A stretch of DNA of 64,000 bases from Pleomorphomonas sp. PLEO. GTDB taxonomy: Bacteria; Pseudomonadota; Alphaproteobacteria; Rhizobiales; Pleomorphomonadaceae. This document shows, in pieces, positions 19,845 through 28,243 of this stretch (positions within the stretch are counted from its first letter, which is position 1; the number at the start of each line of letters is the position of its first letter). The notes under the pieces were generated by a model. That model did not search any database. It was not told the DNA's origin and saw nothing but the letters and a program-made list of their open reading frames with translations. The DNA is taken from assembly GCF_041320595.1 (NCBI RefSeq), contig NZ_CP166625.1, forward strand, positions 186,001-250,000, read 5' to 3'. The translations under genes and the position numbers were made by a program.

Positions 19845-20566
19845 TGGGCGCCTCCCGCCGGGCCGATCAGCACTGGCGTCAGCAGAATCTTGTCGGTAGC
19901 CGAATTGAGCGAGAAGGTTCCGGAATAGGAAATTGTCTGCCCCGGAGCCAGCTTATCGACAACTATCTTGAGTTCGTCGCCGACGTGGCCATTGAAGGCG
20001 CGACCGACCTCGGCAAACTCAAGCTGGTTGGTGAAATTCTGGAAGTTGATGAAGGGCATGGCGTCGCGTAGCGAGTTGCCCTTGATGACCGGCCCGATCT
20101 GGATGGTCACCGGGACGGGGCCACTTGGCGTCGCCACGTCGATCAGCACGGTCCCGGCGCGCGAGGCGGTGTTCTTTTCCTTGATCACCGCCGTACCCTT
20201 GACGACGAAGCTCCAGGGACTTCCCTCCTCGGCTGGGCGATGGCCGAATTCCGGACCGGCCTTGTCGAGGCCGCCCTCGACAGCAGCGATTACTGTCTCG
20301 ATCGGGAAGGCCTTATCACGAACCACCGGGATGACCTCGGTGTCCCAGAGCTTTGTCACGTAGTCGGCGCCGTTGAACTTCTGCGCCGCCGCCTCACTCT
20401 CGCTCTGGATCGGCAGGATCTTGCAGCCAGCCACGGCGACGGCCAGCAGGCCGACAACGACGAGACGCCGCGAAAGTCTTGCGCCATTTCGACCGCCAGC
20501 GGCGGCGAATGGCTGATTATCGGCCGCGCTGGCCAAAAGCCGACGCGACTTAGCATGATCTGGCAT
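19841..20566 (-). CDS. DUF2291-family predicted lipoprotein
   Basis: This protein of about 241 residues belongs to the DUF2291 group, which is repeatedly found next to ribose-type sugar transporters. A Sec signal with lipobox VAGC (LVVVGLLAVAVAGCKI) around residues 35-48 predicts anchoring to the periplasmic face of a membrane after cleavage before the cysteine. The start at 20566 is preferred over the ATG at 20572 because GGGAGG is then 6 nt upstream instead of adjoining. It is the first gene of the transporter operon and overlaps the ATPase. Its function is unknown; an accessory role in uptake of the same sugar is the natural guess. Confidence 0.85.
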   Translation of the reverse strand: MPDHAKSRRLLASAADNQPFAAAGGRNGARLSRRLVVVGLLAVAVAGCKILPIQSESEAAAQKFNGADYVTKLWDTEVIPVVRDKAFPIETVIAAVEGGLDKAGPEFGHRPAEEGSPWSFVVKGTAVIKEKNTASRAGTVLIDVATPSGPVPVTIQIGPVIKGNSLRDAMPFINFQNFTNQLEFAEVGRAFNGHVGDELKIVVDKLAPGQTISYSGTFSLNSATDKILLTPVLIGPAGGAQ

Positions 20567-20611
20567 GCTCATCCTCCCTAGGGTCGTCAGGATCTCCGCC
20601 CGGACCTCGTG

Positions 20612-20640
20612 TTTCGATTATTTTCGTTTTCTATCGTTTG
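20612..20640. promoter_or_regulatory. Candidate DeoR operator, copy A (transporter operon)
   Basis: A 29-bp element carries three TCG cores in T-rich context, exactly 10 bp apart (TTTCGATT, TTTCGTTT, TATCGTTTG). It matches the reverse strand of 21999-22027 at 25 of 29 positions. It overlaps the minus-strand promoter of the DUF2291-transporter operon. Helically phased direct repeats are usual for DeoR-family repressors. Confidence 0.75.
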
Positions 20641-20644
20641 TCAA
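20617..20644 (-). promoter_or_regulatory. Promoter of the ribose-type transporter operon
   Basis: On the minus strand TTGACA (20644-20639) and AATAAT (20622-20617) are 16 nt apart. The promoter lies 51 bp ahead of the first start codon and is covered by the candidate DeoR operator, so repression by blocking RNA polymerase is expected. Confidence 0.6.
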
Positions 20645-20984
20645 CGGATCATTCGCGTCATTCAACTCGCGTCAGGCAGGAGCGTGCCCAAGCCGCCTGA
20701 AGTTTCGGCCGTTTCACGCCACCTTTTACGGCGAAAAGTGGCCAAACGCTTTGTTGCTGACGATTAAGTGGGCAAACCTCATCGCCCGGTCCCTAGCTAT
20801 TAGACAAAAGTCGATAGCATTCGAAAGGTAGTAAGCCGCTCTAGTTTCGCGGCAGACGCGAAAGAGCACCAATGGGCGACCAGATGCCTCGATCCGGCGC
20901 AAATGTCGCCAACCGACAGGCACAAGCCGGAAGGTGCCCGCTCAGAACACCAACCGGAGAAAAATGGATTCTGGCAATTCAGTT

Positions 20985-21842
20985 TCAGGTGGCGACAATC
21001 AGTTCGATGCCACGACGCTCGAACTCCTTGGCATCGCTGTCGGCGATGCCGTCATCCGTCACGAAGGAATGGATGACGTCGAGATTGCCAAGCCGCGTGA
21101 AGGAGGTGCGATTGATCTTGGAGGAATCGGCCACGAGATAGACGTGGGATGCGGCCTTGATCATTGCTTCCTTGAGTTGCAGGTCAGCGAAGCTCGGATA
21201 GGTAAGACCGGCGTCGATCGATACGCCGGCGGTCGCGAGAAACAGCTTCGAGGCAAAGATGTTGCGAAAATACTCAACGGACTTATCGCCGGATAGCGAC
21301 AAGGTCGGCGCCTTGAACTGGCCGCCGGGCATGTGCACCGCGTAGCCCGGCACGGCGCCCAGAATGATGGCTATGTTCAGTGCGTTGGTGATGATTGTCA
21401 GATTTTCGCGCGTCGTCAGCCGCTGGGCGATCTCGGTGGTGGTGGAGCCAGCGTCGAGGATAATGGTCTCGTTGTTGCGCACCAGTGATGCCGCCTTGGC
21501 GCCGATCTTGCGCTTGCTATCCATGTTCTCGATGTGCTGCAGCGACATGGTGCCGACCTGCTGCTGCACCGTTTTCAGATAGGCGCCACCATGCTCGCGC
21601 AGGATGAAACCTTCCTGTTCGAGCCGCTCGAGATCCTGCCGGATGGTGGCTTCCGACACTTTGAAGGCTTGAGAGAGTTCGCGCACGCGGGCGCTCCCTT
21701 CCTCCTGCAACCATTCGAGGATCTTCATCCGTCGAGGTTCGGCGAGCAGACCGGTGAAAGCGGGAGCTTCAGCCGTAGCGGAACCACGCTTGCCGGCGGG
21801 GGCCGTGTCCGTTCCGCTACCATTCGATGATTCTATCGCCAT
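20985..21842 (-). CDS. DeoR-family sugar catabolism repressor
   Basis: This is a transcriptional repressor of about 285 residues from ATG at 21842 (GAAGG upstream); the frame is open further upstream, but that extension is basic and unlike the family. The N-terminal HTH spans PRRMKILEWLQEEGSARVRE and VSEATIRQDLERLEQEGFI. The C-terminal sugar-phosphate-sensor domain includes ILDAGSTTTEIAQRL. A low-complexity stretch of about 25 residues precedes the HTH. The gene lies between the transporter operon and the isomerase operon, each of which carries the same operator-like element, so it most likely represses both and is released by a phosphorylated sugar. Confidence 0.92.
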   Translation of the reverse strand: MAIESSNGSGTDTAPAGKRGSATAEAPAFTGLLAEPRRMKILEWLQEEGSARVRELSQAFKVSEATIRQDLERLEQEGFILREHGGAYLKTVQQQVGTMSLQHIENMDSKRKIGAKAASLVRNNETIILDAGSTTTEIAQRLTTRENLTIITNALNIAIILGAVPGYAVHMPGGQFKAPTLSLSGDKSVEYFRNIFASKLFLATAGVSIDAGLTYPSFADLQLKEAMIKAASHVYLVADSSKINRTSFTRLGNLDVIHSFVTDDGIADSDAKEFERRGIELIVAT

Positions 21843-21969
21843 TGGAACCTTCGCTTTCTTGCGATCCTTATAGCTCCGATTTGCAACCGGCGGCCATGCC
21901 TTTTTGGCAATGATGTCCATCCGAGGCAGGATCAACGCGCGCCGACGCTGAAGCGAGGCAAAAACCCTA

Positions 21970-21998
21970 TTGACAAAATGCCCCTCAAAAAACATCAT
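21970..21998 (+). promoter_or_regulatory. Promoter of the isomerase-transketolase-kinase operon
   Basis: TTGACA (21970-21975) and CATCAT (21993-21998) are 17 nt apart on the plus strand. The candidate DeoR operator begins at the next base, covering the transcription start. Confidence 0.55.
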
Positions 21999-22027
21999 CA
22001 AACGAAAGAAAGCGATAAAAATCGAAA
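21999..22027. promoter_or_regulatory. Candidate DeoR operator, copy B (catabolic operon)
   Basis: This is the reverse-strand twin of the element at 20612-20640 (25 of 29 identical), with TCG cores (CGA on plus) every 10 bp. It sits immediately downstream of the -10 hexamer and 45 bp before the isomerase start codon. Confidence 0.75.
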
Positions 22028-22071
22028 ACTGAATTCATGTCGGCGAAACTTCGACCGACGGGAGGACAGAC

Positions 22072-23538
22072 ATGGCGGACAAATTCAAGCGCGAAGTGAC
22101 CTTGGGCCTGGTCGTGGGCAGCCGGCAGTTTTTCAACGGCGCCCCCTGCATCAAGGCGCGCAATGACCTTGAGGCGCAGGCGGCGCGCCTTGGCATCCGT
22201 ACACTTGTGCCGCCGGTCGATGCTACGGTGAACGGCGCGGTGCAGTCGCGCGACGACGCCAAGCTCTATGGCCGTTTCTTCGCCGCCCATAAGGATGAGA
22301 TAGATGGCCTGGTCATCTCGCTCGCCAACTTCGGCGATGAGATCGCCATCGTCGAAATGGTGATGGCCGCCAGTCTCGGTGTGCCGATCCTCTTGCAGGC
22401 CTGCAACGACGAGTTCGACAAGGTCGACGTGAAAAGCCGTCGCGACGCCTTCTGCGGCAAGATCTCGGTGGCCAATAACTTTTATAACTACGGCATCCCA
22501 TTCACCGAGACGACCAGCCATACCTCCGATCTTGATGGCGAGGAATTCGGCAGCGATCTCGACGCCTTTGCTCGCGTCTGCCGCACTGTGCGTGGCCTCC
22601 ACCATGCCCGCATCGGCGCCATCGGCGCCCGCACCGCTCCGTTCCAGACCATGCGCTACTCGGAGAAATTGCTGCAGGCCATGGGCGTTACAGTGGTGCC
22701 GGTCGACCTCTCGGAGATCATCGGTCGCGCCAAGGCGATCGGCGACGACGCCGCCAGCGTGAAAGACAAGCTGACGGCCATTGGCGGCTACGGCAAGATC
22801 GACGCCCATATCCGGCCGGAGCAGGTGCTGAAGCAGGCCAAGTGGGGTATCGCCATCGACGAATGGATGGCCGAGAACGATTGCGATGCCTCGGCAATCC
22901 AATGCTGGCGGTCGCTGCAGGACAACTACGGCTGCGCGACCTGCCTCTCCATGAGCATGATGGGCGAGAAGCTGATGCCGAGCGCCTGCGAGGTGGACGT
23001 GCTCGGCACGCTCTCCATGTATGCGCTGACGCTGGCCGCCGGCCAGCCGGCCGCCATTCTCGACTGGAACAACAACTACGGCTACGACCCCGACAAGTGT
23101 GTGGGCACCCACTGCGGCAACTATCCGAAGAGCTTCTTCGGTGACACCCCCAACATCGGTGAACTCGACGTGCTGGGCGAGACCATCGGCCGCGACAAGT
23201 GCTTCGGCGCCGTCAAGGGCAAGGTGAAAGCAGGGCCGATGAGCTTCCTGCGCTTCTCCTCCGATGACCTCAACGCCACCATCAAGGCCTATGTCGGCGA
23301 CGGCGCCTTTACCGACGACCCCTACGGCATGGATGGCGGCATCGCCGTAATCCAGGTCGAAAAGCTCCGGCAGCTCCTGAAAGTCGTGACGCAGAACGGC
23401 TTCGAGCATCACGTAGCCATGGTGCGCGGCCAGGTGGCCGGCATCGTCGAGGAAGCGGTCAGCCGCTACCTGAAGCTGCCCATCTACCACCACAACGGCG
23501 AGGCCGCGCCGACGCTCGGTCTCAAGGCCTTCTGTTGA
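22072..23538 (+). CDS. L-fucose/L-arabinose isomerase-family sugar isomerase
   Basis: This 488-residue cytoplasmic aldose-ketose isomerase belongs to the FucI/AraA fold. The three metal ligands of the family can be matched: E307 in ACEVDVLGTLSMYAL, D331 in LDWNNNYG and H447 in FEHHVAMVRG. It is shorter than FucI (about 590 residues) and nearer AraA in length, but its sequence is not classical AraA. GGGAGGAC precedes the ATG. It is the first gene of a four-gene operon with a split transketolase and an FGGY kinase, so its ketose product is presumably phosphorylated and then cleaved by two-carbon transfer. D-apiose to D-apulose is one fitting reaction; other pentoses are possible. Confidence 0.88.
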   Translation: MADKFKREVTLGLVVGSRQFFNGAPCIKARNDLEAQAARLGIRTLVPPVDATVNGAVQSRDDAKLYGRFFAAHKDEIDGLVISLANFGDEIAIVEMVMAASLGVPILLQACNDEFDKVDVKSRRDAFCGKISVANNFYNYGIPFTETTSHTSDLDGEEFGSDLDAFARVCRTVRGLHHARIGAIGARTAPFQTMRYSEKLLQAMGVTVVPVDLSEIIGRAKAIGDDAASVKDKLTAIGGYGKIDAHIRPEQVLKQAKWGIAIDEWMAENDCDASAIQCWRSLQDNYGCATCLSMSMMGEKLMPSACEVDVLGTLSMYALTLAAGQPAAILDWNNNYGYDPDKCVGTHCGNYPKSFFGDTPNIGELDVLGETIGRDKCFGAVKGKVKAGPMSFLRFSSDDLNATIKAYVGDGAFTDDPYGMDGGIAVIQVEKLRQLLKVVTQNGFEHHVAMVRGQVAGIVEEAVSRYLKLPIYHHNGEAAPTLGLKAFC

Positions 23539-23569
23539 CGGCTATCGGCCGCAACCTGGAGAACGCGAA

Positions 23570-24418
23570 ATGTTCCTTTCAACCGCCCCGGCGCCGGTTT
23601 CCGGCGCCGACAGGATCAACATGGTCCGTGCGCGGGCGCTCGCCATCCGTCGCAGCGCCTTCACGATGGTCCACGATGCCGGGCTCGGTCATCCCGGCGG
23701 CGATTTTTCGGCAGCCGACATTCTGGCGAGCCTGTATTTCGCCATCATGCGCTATGACGCCAAACAACCGCGCCATCCGGACCGCGACCGTTTCATCATG
23801 AGCAAGGGCCACTGCACCGGCGCCTTCTATTCGGTGCTGGCACAGGCCGGTTTCTTTCCGGAGGCCGACCTCAAGACCTACATGCAGCCGCTCTCCATGT
23901 TGAACGGCCACCCCAACCGCAATTATCTGCCGGGCATCGAAACCAATACCGGGCCACTCGGCCATGGCCTGCCGGTCGCCGTTGGCATCGCCATCGCCGG
24001 ACAGCTTTCGGCCAAGGACTATCGCACCTTCGTGCTGACCGGCGACGGCGAGTTGCAGGAAGGCTCCAACTGGGAAGCGGCCATGGCAGCTGGCAATCGC
24101 AAGCTCAATCGTCTCACCGTCATCGTCGACCGCAACCGCCTGCAGCAGGGCGACCGTACCGAGGCCACCAACGGTCTCGACCCACTCGACGACAAGTGGC
24201 GCGCCTTCGGCTTCCACGTCGAAATGATCGACGGCCACGACCATGGCGCCCTGCTCGACGTGCTCGGCGCCGACCCCACGGGCCGCGACAAACCGCTTTG
24301 CGTGATCGCCAACACCATCAAGGGCAAGGGCGTTTCCTTCATGGAGGACAACGTCTCCTGGCATCACGGCGTTCCCAATGCCGAACAGTTCGCCCAGGCG
24401 ATGAAGGAGCTTATCTGA
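23570..24418 (+). CDS. Transketolase, N-terminal subunit
   Basis: This is the thiamine-diphosphate-binding half of a two-subunit transketolase, 282 residues. The TPP motif begins GDGELQEGSNWEAAM and closes with VDRN about 30 residues later; conserved histidines lie in GHPGGDFS, SKGHCTG and GPLGHGLP. GGAG lies upstream of the ATG at 23570. The stop overlaps the next gene's ATG by one base (TGATG), as usual for subunits made in equal amounts. In this operon it likely acts on a phosphorylated ketose made by the linked isomerase and kinase, such as apulose 4-phosphate. Confidence 0.93.
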   Translation: MFLSTAPAPVSGADRINMVRARALAIRRSAFTMVHDAGLGHPGGDFSAADILASLYFAIMRYDAKQPRHPDRDRFIMSKGHCTGAFYSVLAQAGFFPEADLKTYMQPLSMLNGHPNRNYLPGIETNTGPLGHGLPVAVGIAIAGQLSAKDYRTFVLTGDGELQEGSNWEAAMAAGNRKLNRLTVIVDRNRLQQGDRTEATNGLDPLDDKWRAFGFHVEMIDGHDHGALLDVLGADPTGRDKPLCVIANTIKGKGVSFMEDNVSWHHGVPNAEQFAQAMKELI

Positions 24419-25374
24419 TGTCGGCCGCCACTAAGTCCAACGAGGGCCTTTACGACTGCCGCGACGCCTTCTCGAAGACGCTCGAGGCGCTGGCCGAGGC
24501 AGACGACCGGGTGGTCGCCGTCGTCAACGACAGCGTCGGCTCGTCCAAGCTCGGCGGCTTCAAGAAACGTTGGCCGGAACGCCTCGTCAACGTCGGCATC
24601 GCCGAGCAGAATATGGTCGGCGTCGGGGCAGGCCTGGCCAACGGCGGCCGCATCCCCTTCGTCTCCTGCGCTTCCTGCTTCCTGACCGGGCGGGCGCTGG
24701 AACAAATCAAAGCGGACGTCGCCTATTCCAATACCAACGTCAAGCTGTGCGGCCAGTCGCCCGGCATCGGCTATGGTGAGCTCGGCCCGACGCACCATTC
24801 GATTGAGGACCTCGCCTGGCTCCGGCCACTGGCCAATCTCCTCACCATCGTGCCATCCGACCCCTGGGAGACCGCCGAGGCCATCCGCTTCGCCGCCGCC
24901 TATGAGGGACCGATATTCATCCGCGTCAGCCGTTATCCGGTACCGGCGCTCGACCACAAGCTCGATCGCATCGAGCCGGGCAAGGCCGAGGTGATGCGCG
25001 ACGGCGATGACGTCGCCATCCTCGCCAACGGCGTCATGCTGCACAAGGCGCTTCAGGCCGCGGACGTGCTGGCGGAACAGGGCGTGTCGGCGCGCGTCGT
25101 CAACATGGCCTGGATGAATCCGCTCGACATCGAGGCGATCGTCGACGCTGCCGGAACCGGCGCCGTCGTCACCGTCGAGGAGGCCAGCGTGCGTGGGGGT
25201 CTCGGCGGCGCGGTGGCCGAAACGCTGGCGCTCCACCGGCCAGTACCGATGGAAATGCTTGGCTTCCCCGGCTTTGCGCCCACCGGCACCGTTGACTTCC
25301 TGTTCGATCATTTCGGGCTGAGCGCCGCTGGCATATCCTCCGCCGCGTTGAAAGCAATCAGCCGCAAGGGGTGA
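24418..25374 (+). CDS. Transketolase, C-terminal subunit
   Basis: This is the pyrimidine-binding and C-terminal half of the split transketolase, 318 residues from ATG at 24418. The catalytic glutamate is in VNVGIAEQNMVGVGAGLA, and the PYR-domain segment GYGELGPTHHSIEDLAWLR is well conserved. The transketolase C-terminal domain with a VTVEEASVRGGLGGA segment follows. The open frame extends upstream inside the N-subunit gene, but the overlapping ATG is the natural start. The product associates with the 23570-24418 protein. Confidence 0.93.
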   Translation: MSAATKSNEGLYDCRDAFSKTLEALAEADDRVVAVVNDSVGSSKLGGFKKRWPERLVNVGIAEQNMVGVGAGLANGGRIPFVSCASCFLTGRALEQIKADVAYSNTNVKLCGQSPGIGYGELGPTHHSIEDLAWLRPLANLLTIVPSDPWETAEAIRFAAAYEGPIFIRVSRYPVPALDHKLDRIEPGKAEVMRDGDDVAILANGVMLHKALQAADVLAEQGVSARVVNMAWMNPLDIEAIVDAAGTGAVVTVEEASVRGGLGGAVAETLALHRPVPMEMLGFPGFAPTGTVDFLFDHFGLSAAGISSAALKAISRKG

Positions 25375-26840
25375 TGATGGACAAGGCTCTCGTCCTGGCC
25401 ATCGACCAGGGAACGACCAACACCAAGGCGCTGCTCGTCGATCGGTCGGGGGCAGTCATCGCCGCCGCCTCCAGGCCGATGACAGTTGACTACCCGGAAC
25501 CCGGCTGGGCGGAACAGTCGGCCGATGACATCTGGGCGGCGGTCAGAGCGGTGGTCGATGAACTGGCCACCAATCCTCGGGCAGTCGATATCGCAGCGCT
25601 TGCCGTCTCCAACCAGCGCGAGTCGATCGTTGTCTGGGATGCGGCGACCGGACGGCCGCTGGCGCCCTGCGTCATCTGGCAGTGCCGCCGTACCGCGGGG
25701 GCCTGCGAGGCGCTAATTGCCGCCGGTCACGGCGACTTTGTCGAGGCGCGAACCGGCCTTGGCATCAACCCGCTATTCCCGGCGAGCAAGATCGCCTGGA
25801 TTCTCGACCGCATTCCCGACGGGCGGGCGCGAGCGGCAGCCGGTACCATTCGGGCCGGTACCATCGACAGCTGGCTGCTGTGGAACTTCACCGGCGGCAA
25901 GACGCACGCGACCGATCATTCGAACGCCAGCCGTACCCAGCTCTTCGACACCGAGGCGCTCGTCTGGAGTGACGAGCTCTGCGCCCTGTTCGGCGTGCCA
26001 AAGACGATGCTGGCCGAAGTCAAATCTTCCGATAGTCGGTTCGGTGAGACGGTCGCCAGCGTAACAGCCCTGCCCGCCGGCATTCCCATACATGGGATGA
26101 TGGGCGATTCCCACGCCGCGCTGTTCGGCCATGGCGTGCGCGAACCGGGAACCGTCAAGGCAACCTACGGCACCGGCACGTCGCTGATGTCGCTGGTACC
26201 GCAGCGCGTTCGCTCGCGCCATGGGCTTTCCGGCACCATTGCCTGGAGCCTCGGCGGAAAAATTTGGCACGCCCTAGAAGGCAACATCTCGGTGTCGGGC
26301 CAGACCGTCGCCTTCATGGCCTCGCTACTCGGCCTGAAGGATGCCGGCGCGCTCGCCGACCTCGCCATGACGGTGCCATCGAGCAACGGCGTCGCCTTCG
26401 TGCCAGCCCTGGTCGGCCTTGGCGCGCCACATTGGCGCAACGATGTGCGGGGGGAAATCTCCGGCCTGTCGCTTGGTACGCAACCGGCGCATCTGGCACG
26501 CGCCGCCGTCGAGGCGGTGGCTTTCCAGGTGGCCGACGTGTTCGCTGCAATGGAGGCAGACATCGGAGCCCCACTTTCCGGTCTTTCGGTCGACGGCGGC
26601 GCTTCGCGCAACGATTTCCTGATGCAGTTCCAAGCCGACATTCTCGGCCGACCGCTTCGCCGCGGCAAGTTCCCCGAAGTCAGCGCCCTTGGCGCCGCCT
26701 CGGTCGCTTTCCACGGCCTTGGTCTCGCCATGACCGGCGGCGAGGAAGGACAGACGCTGTTCACACCGGTCATGCCGACCGAGGCGCGCGAGATGCATCT
26801 CGCCGGCTGGCGCAAAGCCGTCGGTCATCTCTTGGACTGA
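25374..26840 (+). CDS. FGGY-family carbohydrate kinase
   Basis: This ATP-dependent sugar kinase of the FGGY family (glycerol/xylulose/ribulose kinase fold) is about 488 residues. The phosphate-1 motif is AIDQGTTNTKALLVD at the N-terminus; GDSHAALFGHG and ATYGTGTSLM mark the phosphate-2/adenosine region, and LSVDGGASRNDFLMQFQADI is the C-terminal family signature. Start candidates are GTG 25371 and ATGs at 25374 and 25377; all overlap or touch the transketolase stop. By context it phosphorylates the ketose produced by the isomerase and supplies the transketolase. Apulose kinase is a plausible assignment, xylulose or ribulose kinase the alternatives. Confidence 0.9.
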   Translation: MMDKALVLAIDQGTTNTKALLVDRSGAVIAAASRPMTVDYPEPGWAEQSADDIWAAVRAVVDELATNPRAVDIAALAVSNQRESIVVWDAATGRPLAPCVIWQCRRTAGACEALIAAGHGDFVEARTGLGINPLFPASKIAWILDRIPDGRARAAAGTIRAGTIDSWLLWNFTGGKTHATDHSNASRTQLFDTEALVWSDELCALFGVPKTMLAEVKSSDSRFGETVASVTALPAGIPIHGMMGDSHAALFGHGVREPGTVKATYGTGTSLMSLVPQRVRSRHGLSGTIAWSLGGKIWHALEGNISVSGQTVAFMASLLGLKDAGALADLAMTVPSSNGVAFVPALVGLGAPHWRNDVRGEISGLSLGTQPAHLARAAVEAVAFQVADVFAAMEADIGAPLSGLSVDGGASRNDFLMQFQADILGRPLRRGKFPEVSALGAASVAFHGLGLAMTGGEEGQTLFTPVMPTEAREMHLAGWRKAVGHLLD

Positions 26841-26872
26841 CGAACGGCGGCTTCCGAGCCGATGATCGACAG

Positions 26873-26915
26873 GGTGGCGGAGCGATCTCTATGGATCGCT
26901 CCGCCACCTTTTTTT
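26873..26915 (+). terminator. Strong intrinsic terminator of the isomerase operon
   Basis: A perfect 15-bp stem (26873-26887 with 26894-26908, 6-nt loop) is followed by seven T. It lies 33 bp after the kinase stop and is the strongest terminator in the window. Confidence 0.95.
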
Positions 26916-27100
26916 GTTGGCCGCCGCCGCTCGCCAGGGGAAACCGAAGGGGACCTCTGGCGTCAGCTTTTAGTCTAGTCGTCGAGGCATTCTCATCGCG
27001 GTCTCCGTCTCGACGAGACGACCAAGCTAAGTGAAATCCAGCATCACCAAGCACATGGCCGCCATCCGGCTCAGGAATGCATCCCTCCAGGCTTTGGTCT
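26916..27100. other. Intergenic stretch without recognisable feature
   Basis: Between the kinase terminator and the LacI-operator candidates I see no gene, RNA or repeat; open frames here are short and lack ribosome sites. Confidence 0.5.
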
Positions 27101-27116
27101 GAGAAAATGTTTTCTC
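27101..27116. promoter_or_regulatory. Candidate LacI-family operator 1
   Basis: A 16-bp palindrome has arms GAGAAAA and TTTTCTC around a central TG. It falls between a possible -35 (TTGGTC) and a weak -10 (ATATTG), 43 bp before the regulator ATG. Confidence 0.65.
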
Positions 27117-27133
27117 ATATTGACTTCGGTTAA

Positions 27134-27149
27134 GAGAAAAGGTTTTTTC
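27134..27149. promoter_or_regulatory. Candidate LacI-family operator 2
   Basis: GAGAAAA-GG-TTTTTTC repeats the layout of operator 1 with one changed base in the right arm, centred 33 bp (about three helical turns) downstream of it. Confidence 0.5.
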
Positions 27150-27158
27150 ATCACAAGA

Positions 27159-28196
27159 ATGAGGGAGGGAAAACTGGACATCACCGGCGGCAAGCGTGGA
27201 CGCCTCACCATCCACACCGTGGCAGCACTGGCCGGCGTGTCGATCTCGACCGCCTCCAAAGCGCTCAACGGCAGCGGGCGGATGAGCGCTGAAACGCGGG
27301 AGCGGGTGAAGAAAGTGGCGCTGGAGGTCGGCTTTCGACCGAACGCGCTGGCAAGGGGATTGATCACCAAGCGCAGCTTCACCATCGGCCTGCTGACCAA
27401 CGACACCTACGGCCGCTTCACCCTGCCAGTGATGGCCGGCGTATCGGAAGAGTTGGTGGGACACGGCGTATCGGTGTTCCTATGTGCCATTGAAGACGAT
27501 CCCGAGCGGGCACGTGTCCACGTCGACGCCATGCTCGACAAGAGCGTCGACGGCATCATCGCGTCCGGCAAACGCTTCGATCGGCAGCTGCCGGTAGACC
27601 TTACCCACCTCTCGCTGCCGGTGGTCTACGCCTTCTCGCAAGGTCCCGCCGATGGCGTGACACTGCGCTCCGACGACGAACAGGGAGCCCGACTGGCTGT
27701 CCAGTGCCTGATCGACGCCGGTTGTCGGCGAATTGTTCACATCACCGGGCCGCAGAGCTTCCTGTCGGTTGGCGAACGCGCCGATGCCTATCGCGCCGCC
27801 ATCAATGGGCCGGCGGAGGTGCTTCACGGAATCTGGTCAGAAGCCTGGGGGCATGTCGCAGTGGCTCGGCTCTGGGAACGCGGTGGGGAGAAGCCCGATG
27901 GCCTCTTCTGCGGCAACGATCAGATCGCGCGCGGCGTCATCGACGGCCTGCGCGAGCGTGGCGTCCGGGTACCTGAGGATGTGGCCGTGGTTGGTTTTGA
28001 CAATTGGGAAATCATGGCGGCGCAGACGCGCCCGCCGCTGACGACTGTGGACATGAATCTCAGAACACTCGGCAGGGAGGCCGGCCGGTTGGTGATGGCG
28101 ATGTCGGAGGGCCGCGAAGTGCAGGCCGGCATCCGCAAACTGCCGTGCTCGCTGGTGGTCCGTCAGTCTTGCCGGGGTACGGAAGCCCCGGCTTGA
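27159..28196 (+). CDS. LacI-family transcriptional regulator
   Basis: This sugar-responsive repressor has about 345 residues. The LacI HTH is TIHTVAALAGVSISTASKAL with the hinge region GFRPNALARGL, followed by a periplasmic-binding-protein-like sensor domain ending in GVRVPEDVAVVGFDNWEI and LTTVDMNLRTLG. ATG at 27159 is used here; TTG at 27120 is in frame, and the clear GAGGGAGG at about 27162 lies inside the coding region just ahead of a CTG (27177), so the true start is uncertain. It is the first gene of the CUT1 transporter-GH127 operon and probably controls the operon including itself through the palindromes upstream. Confidence 0.9.
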   Translation: MREGKLDITGGKRGRLTIHTVAALAGVSISTASKALNGSGRMSAETRERVKKVALEVGFRPNALARGLITKRSFTIGLLTNDTYGRFTLPVMAGVSEELVGHGVSVFLCAIEDDPERARVHVDAMLDKSVDGIIASGKRFDRQLPVDLTHLSLPVVYAFSQGPADGVTLRSDDEQGARLAVQCLIDAGCRRIVHITGPQSFLSVGERADAYRAAINGPAEVLHGIWSEAWGHVAVARLWERGGEKPDGLFCGNDQIARGVIDGLRERGVRVPEDVAVVGFDNWEIMAAQTRPPLTTVDMNLRTLGREAGRLVMAMSEGREVQAGIRKLPCSLVVRQSCRGTEAPA

Positions 28197-28243
28197 AGCC
28201 ATGGATTTCGCGGGAAGAGGAACCCGCTTAGGAGGAGAGAGAA

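Noticed and set aside
21843-22001. N-terminal extension of the DeoR repressor frame
   Set aside because: It would run through the catabolic promoter and operator region, and the sequence does not resemble the family.
21985-23493. Minus-strand open frame opposite the isomerase and running into the operator
   Set aside because: Antisense shadow; the plus-strand product has a full FucI/AraA metal site.
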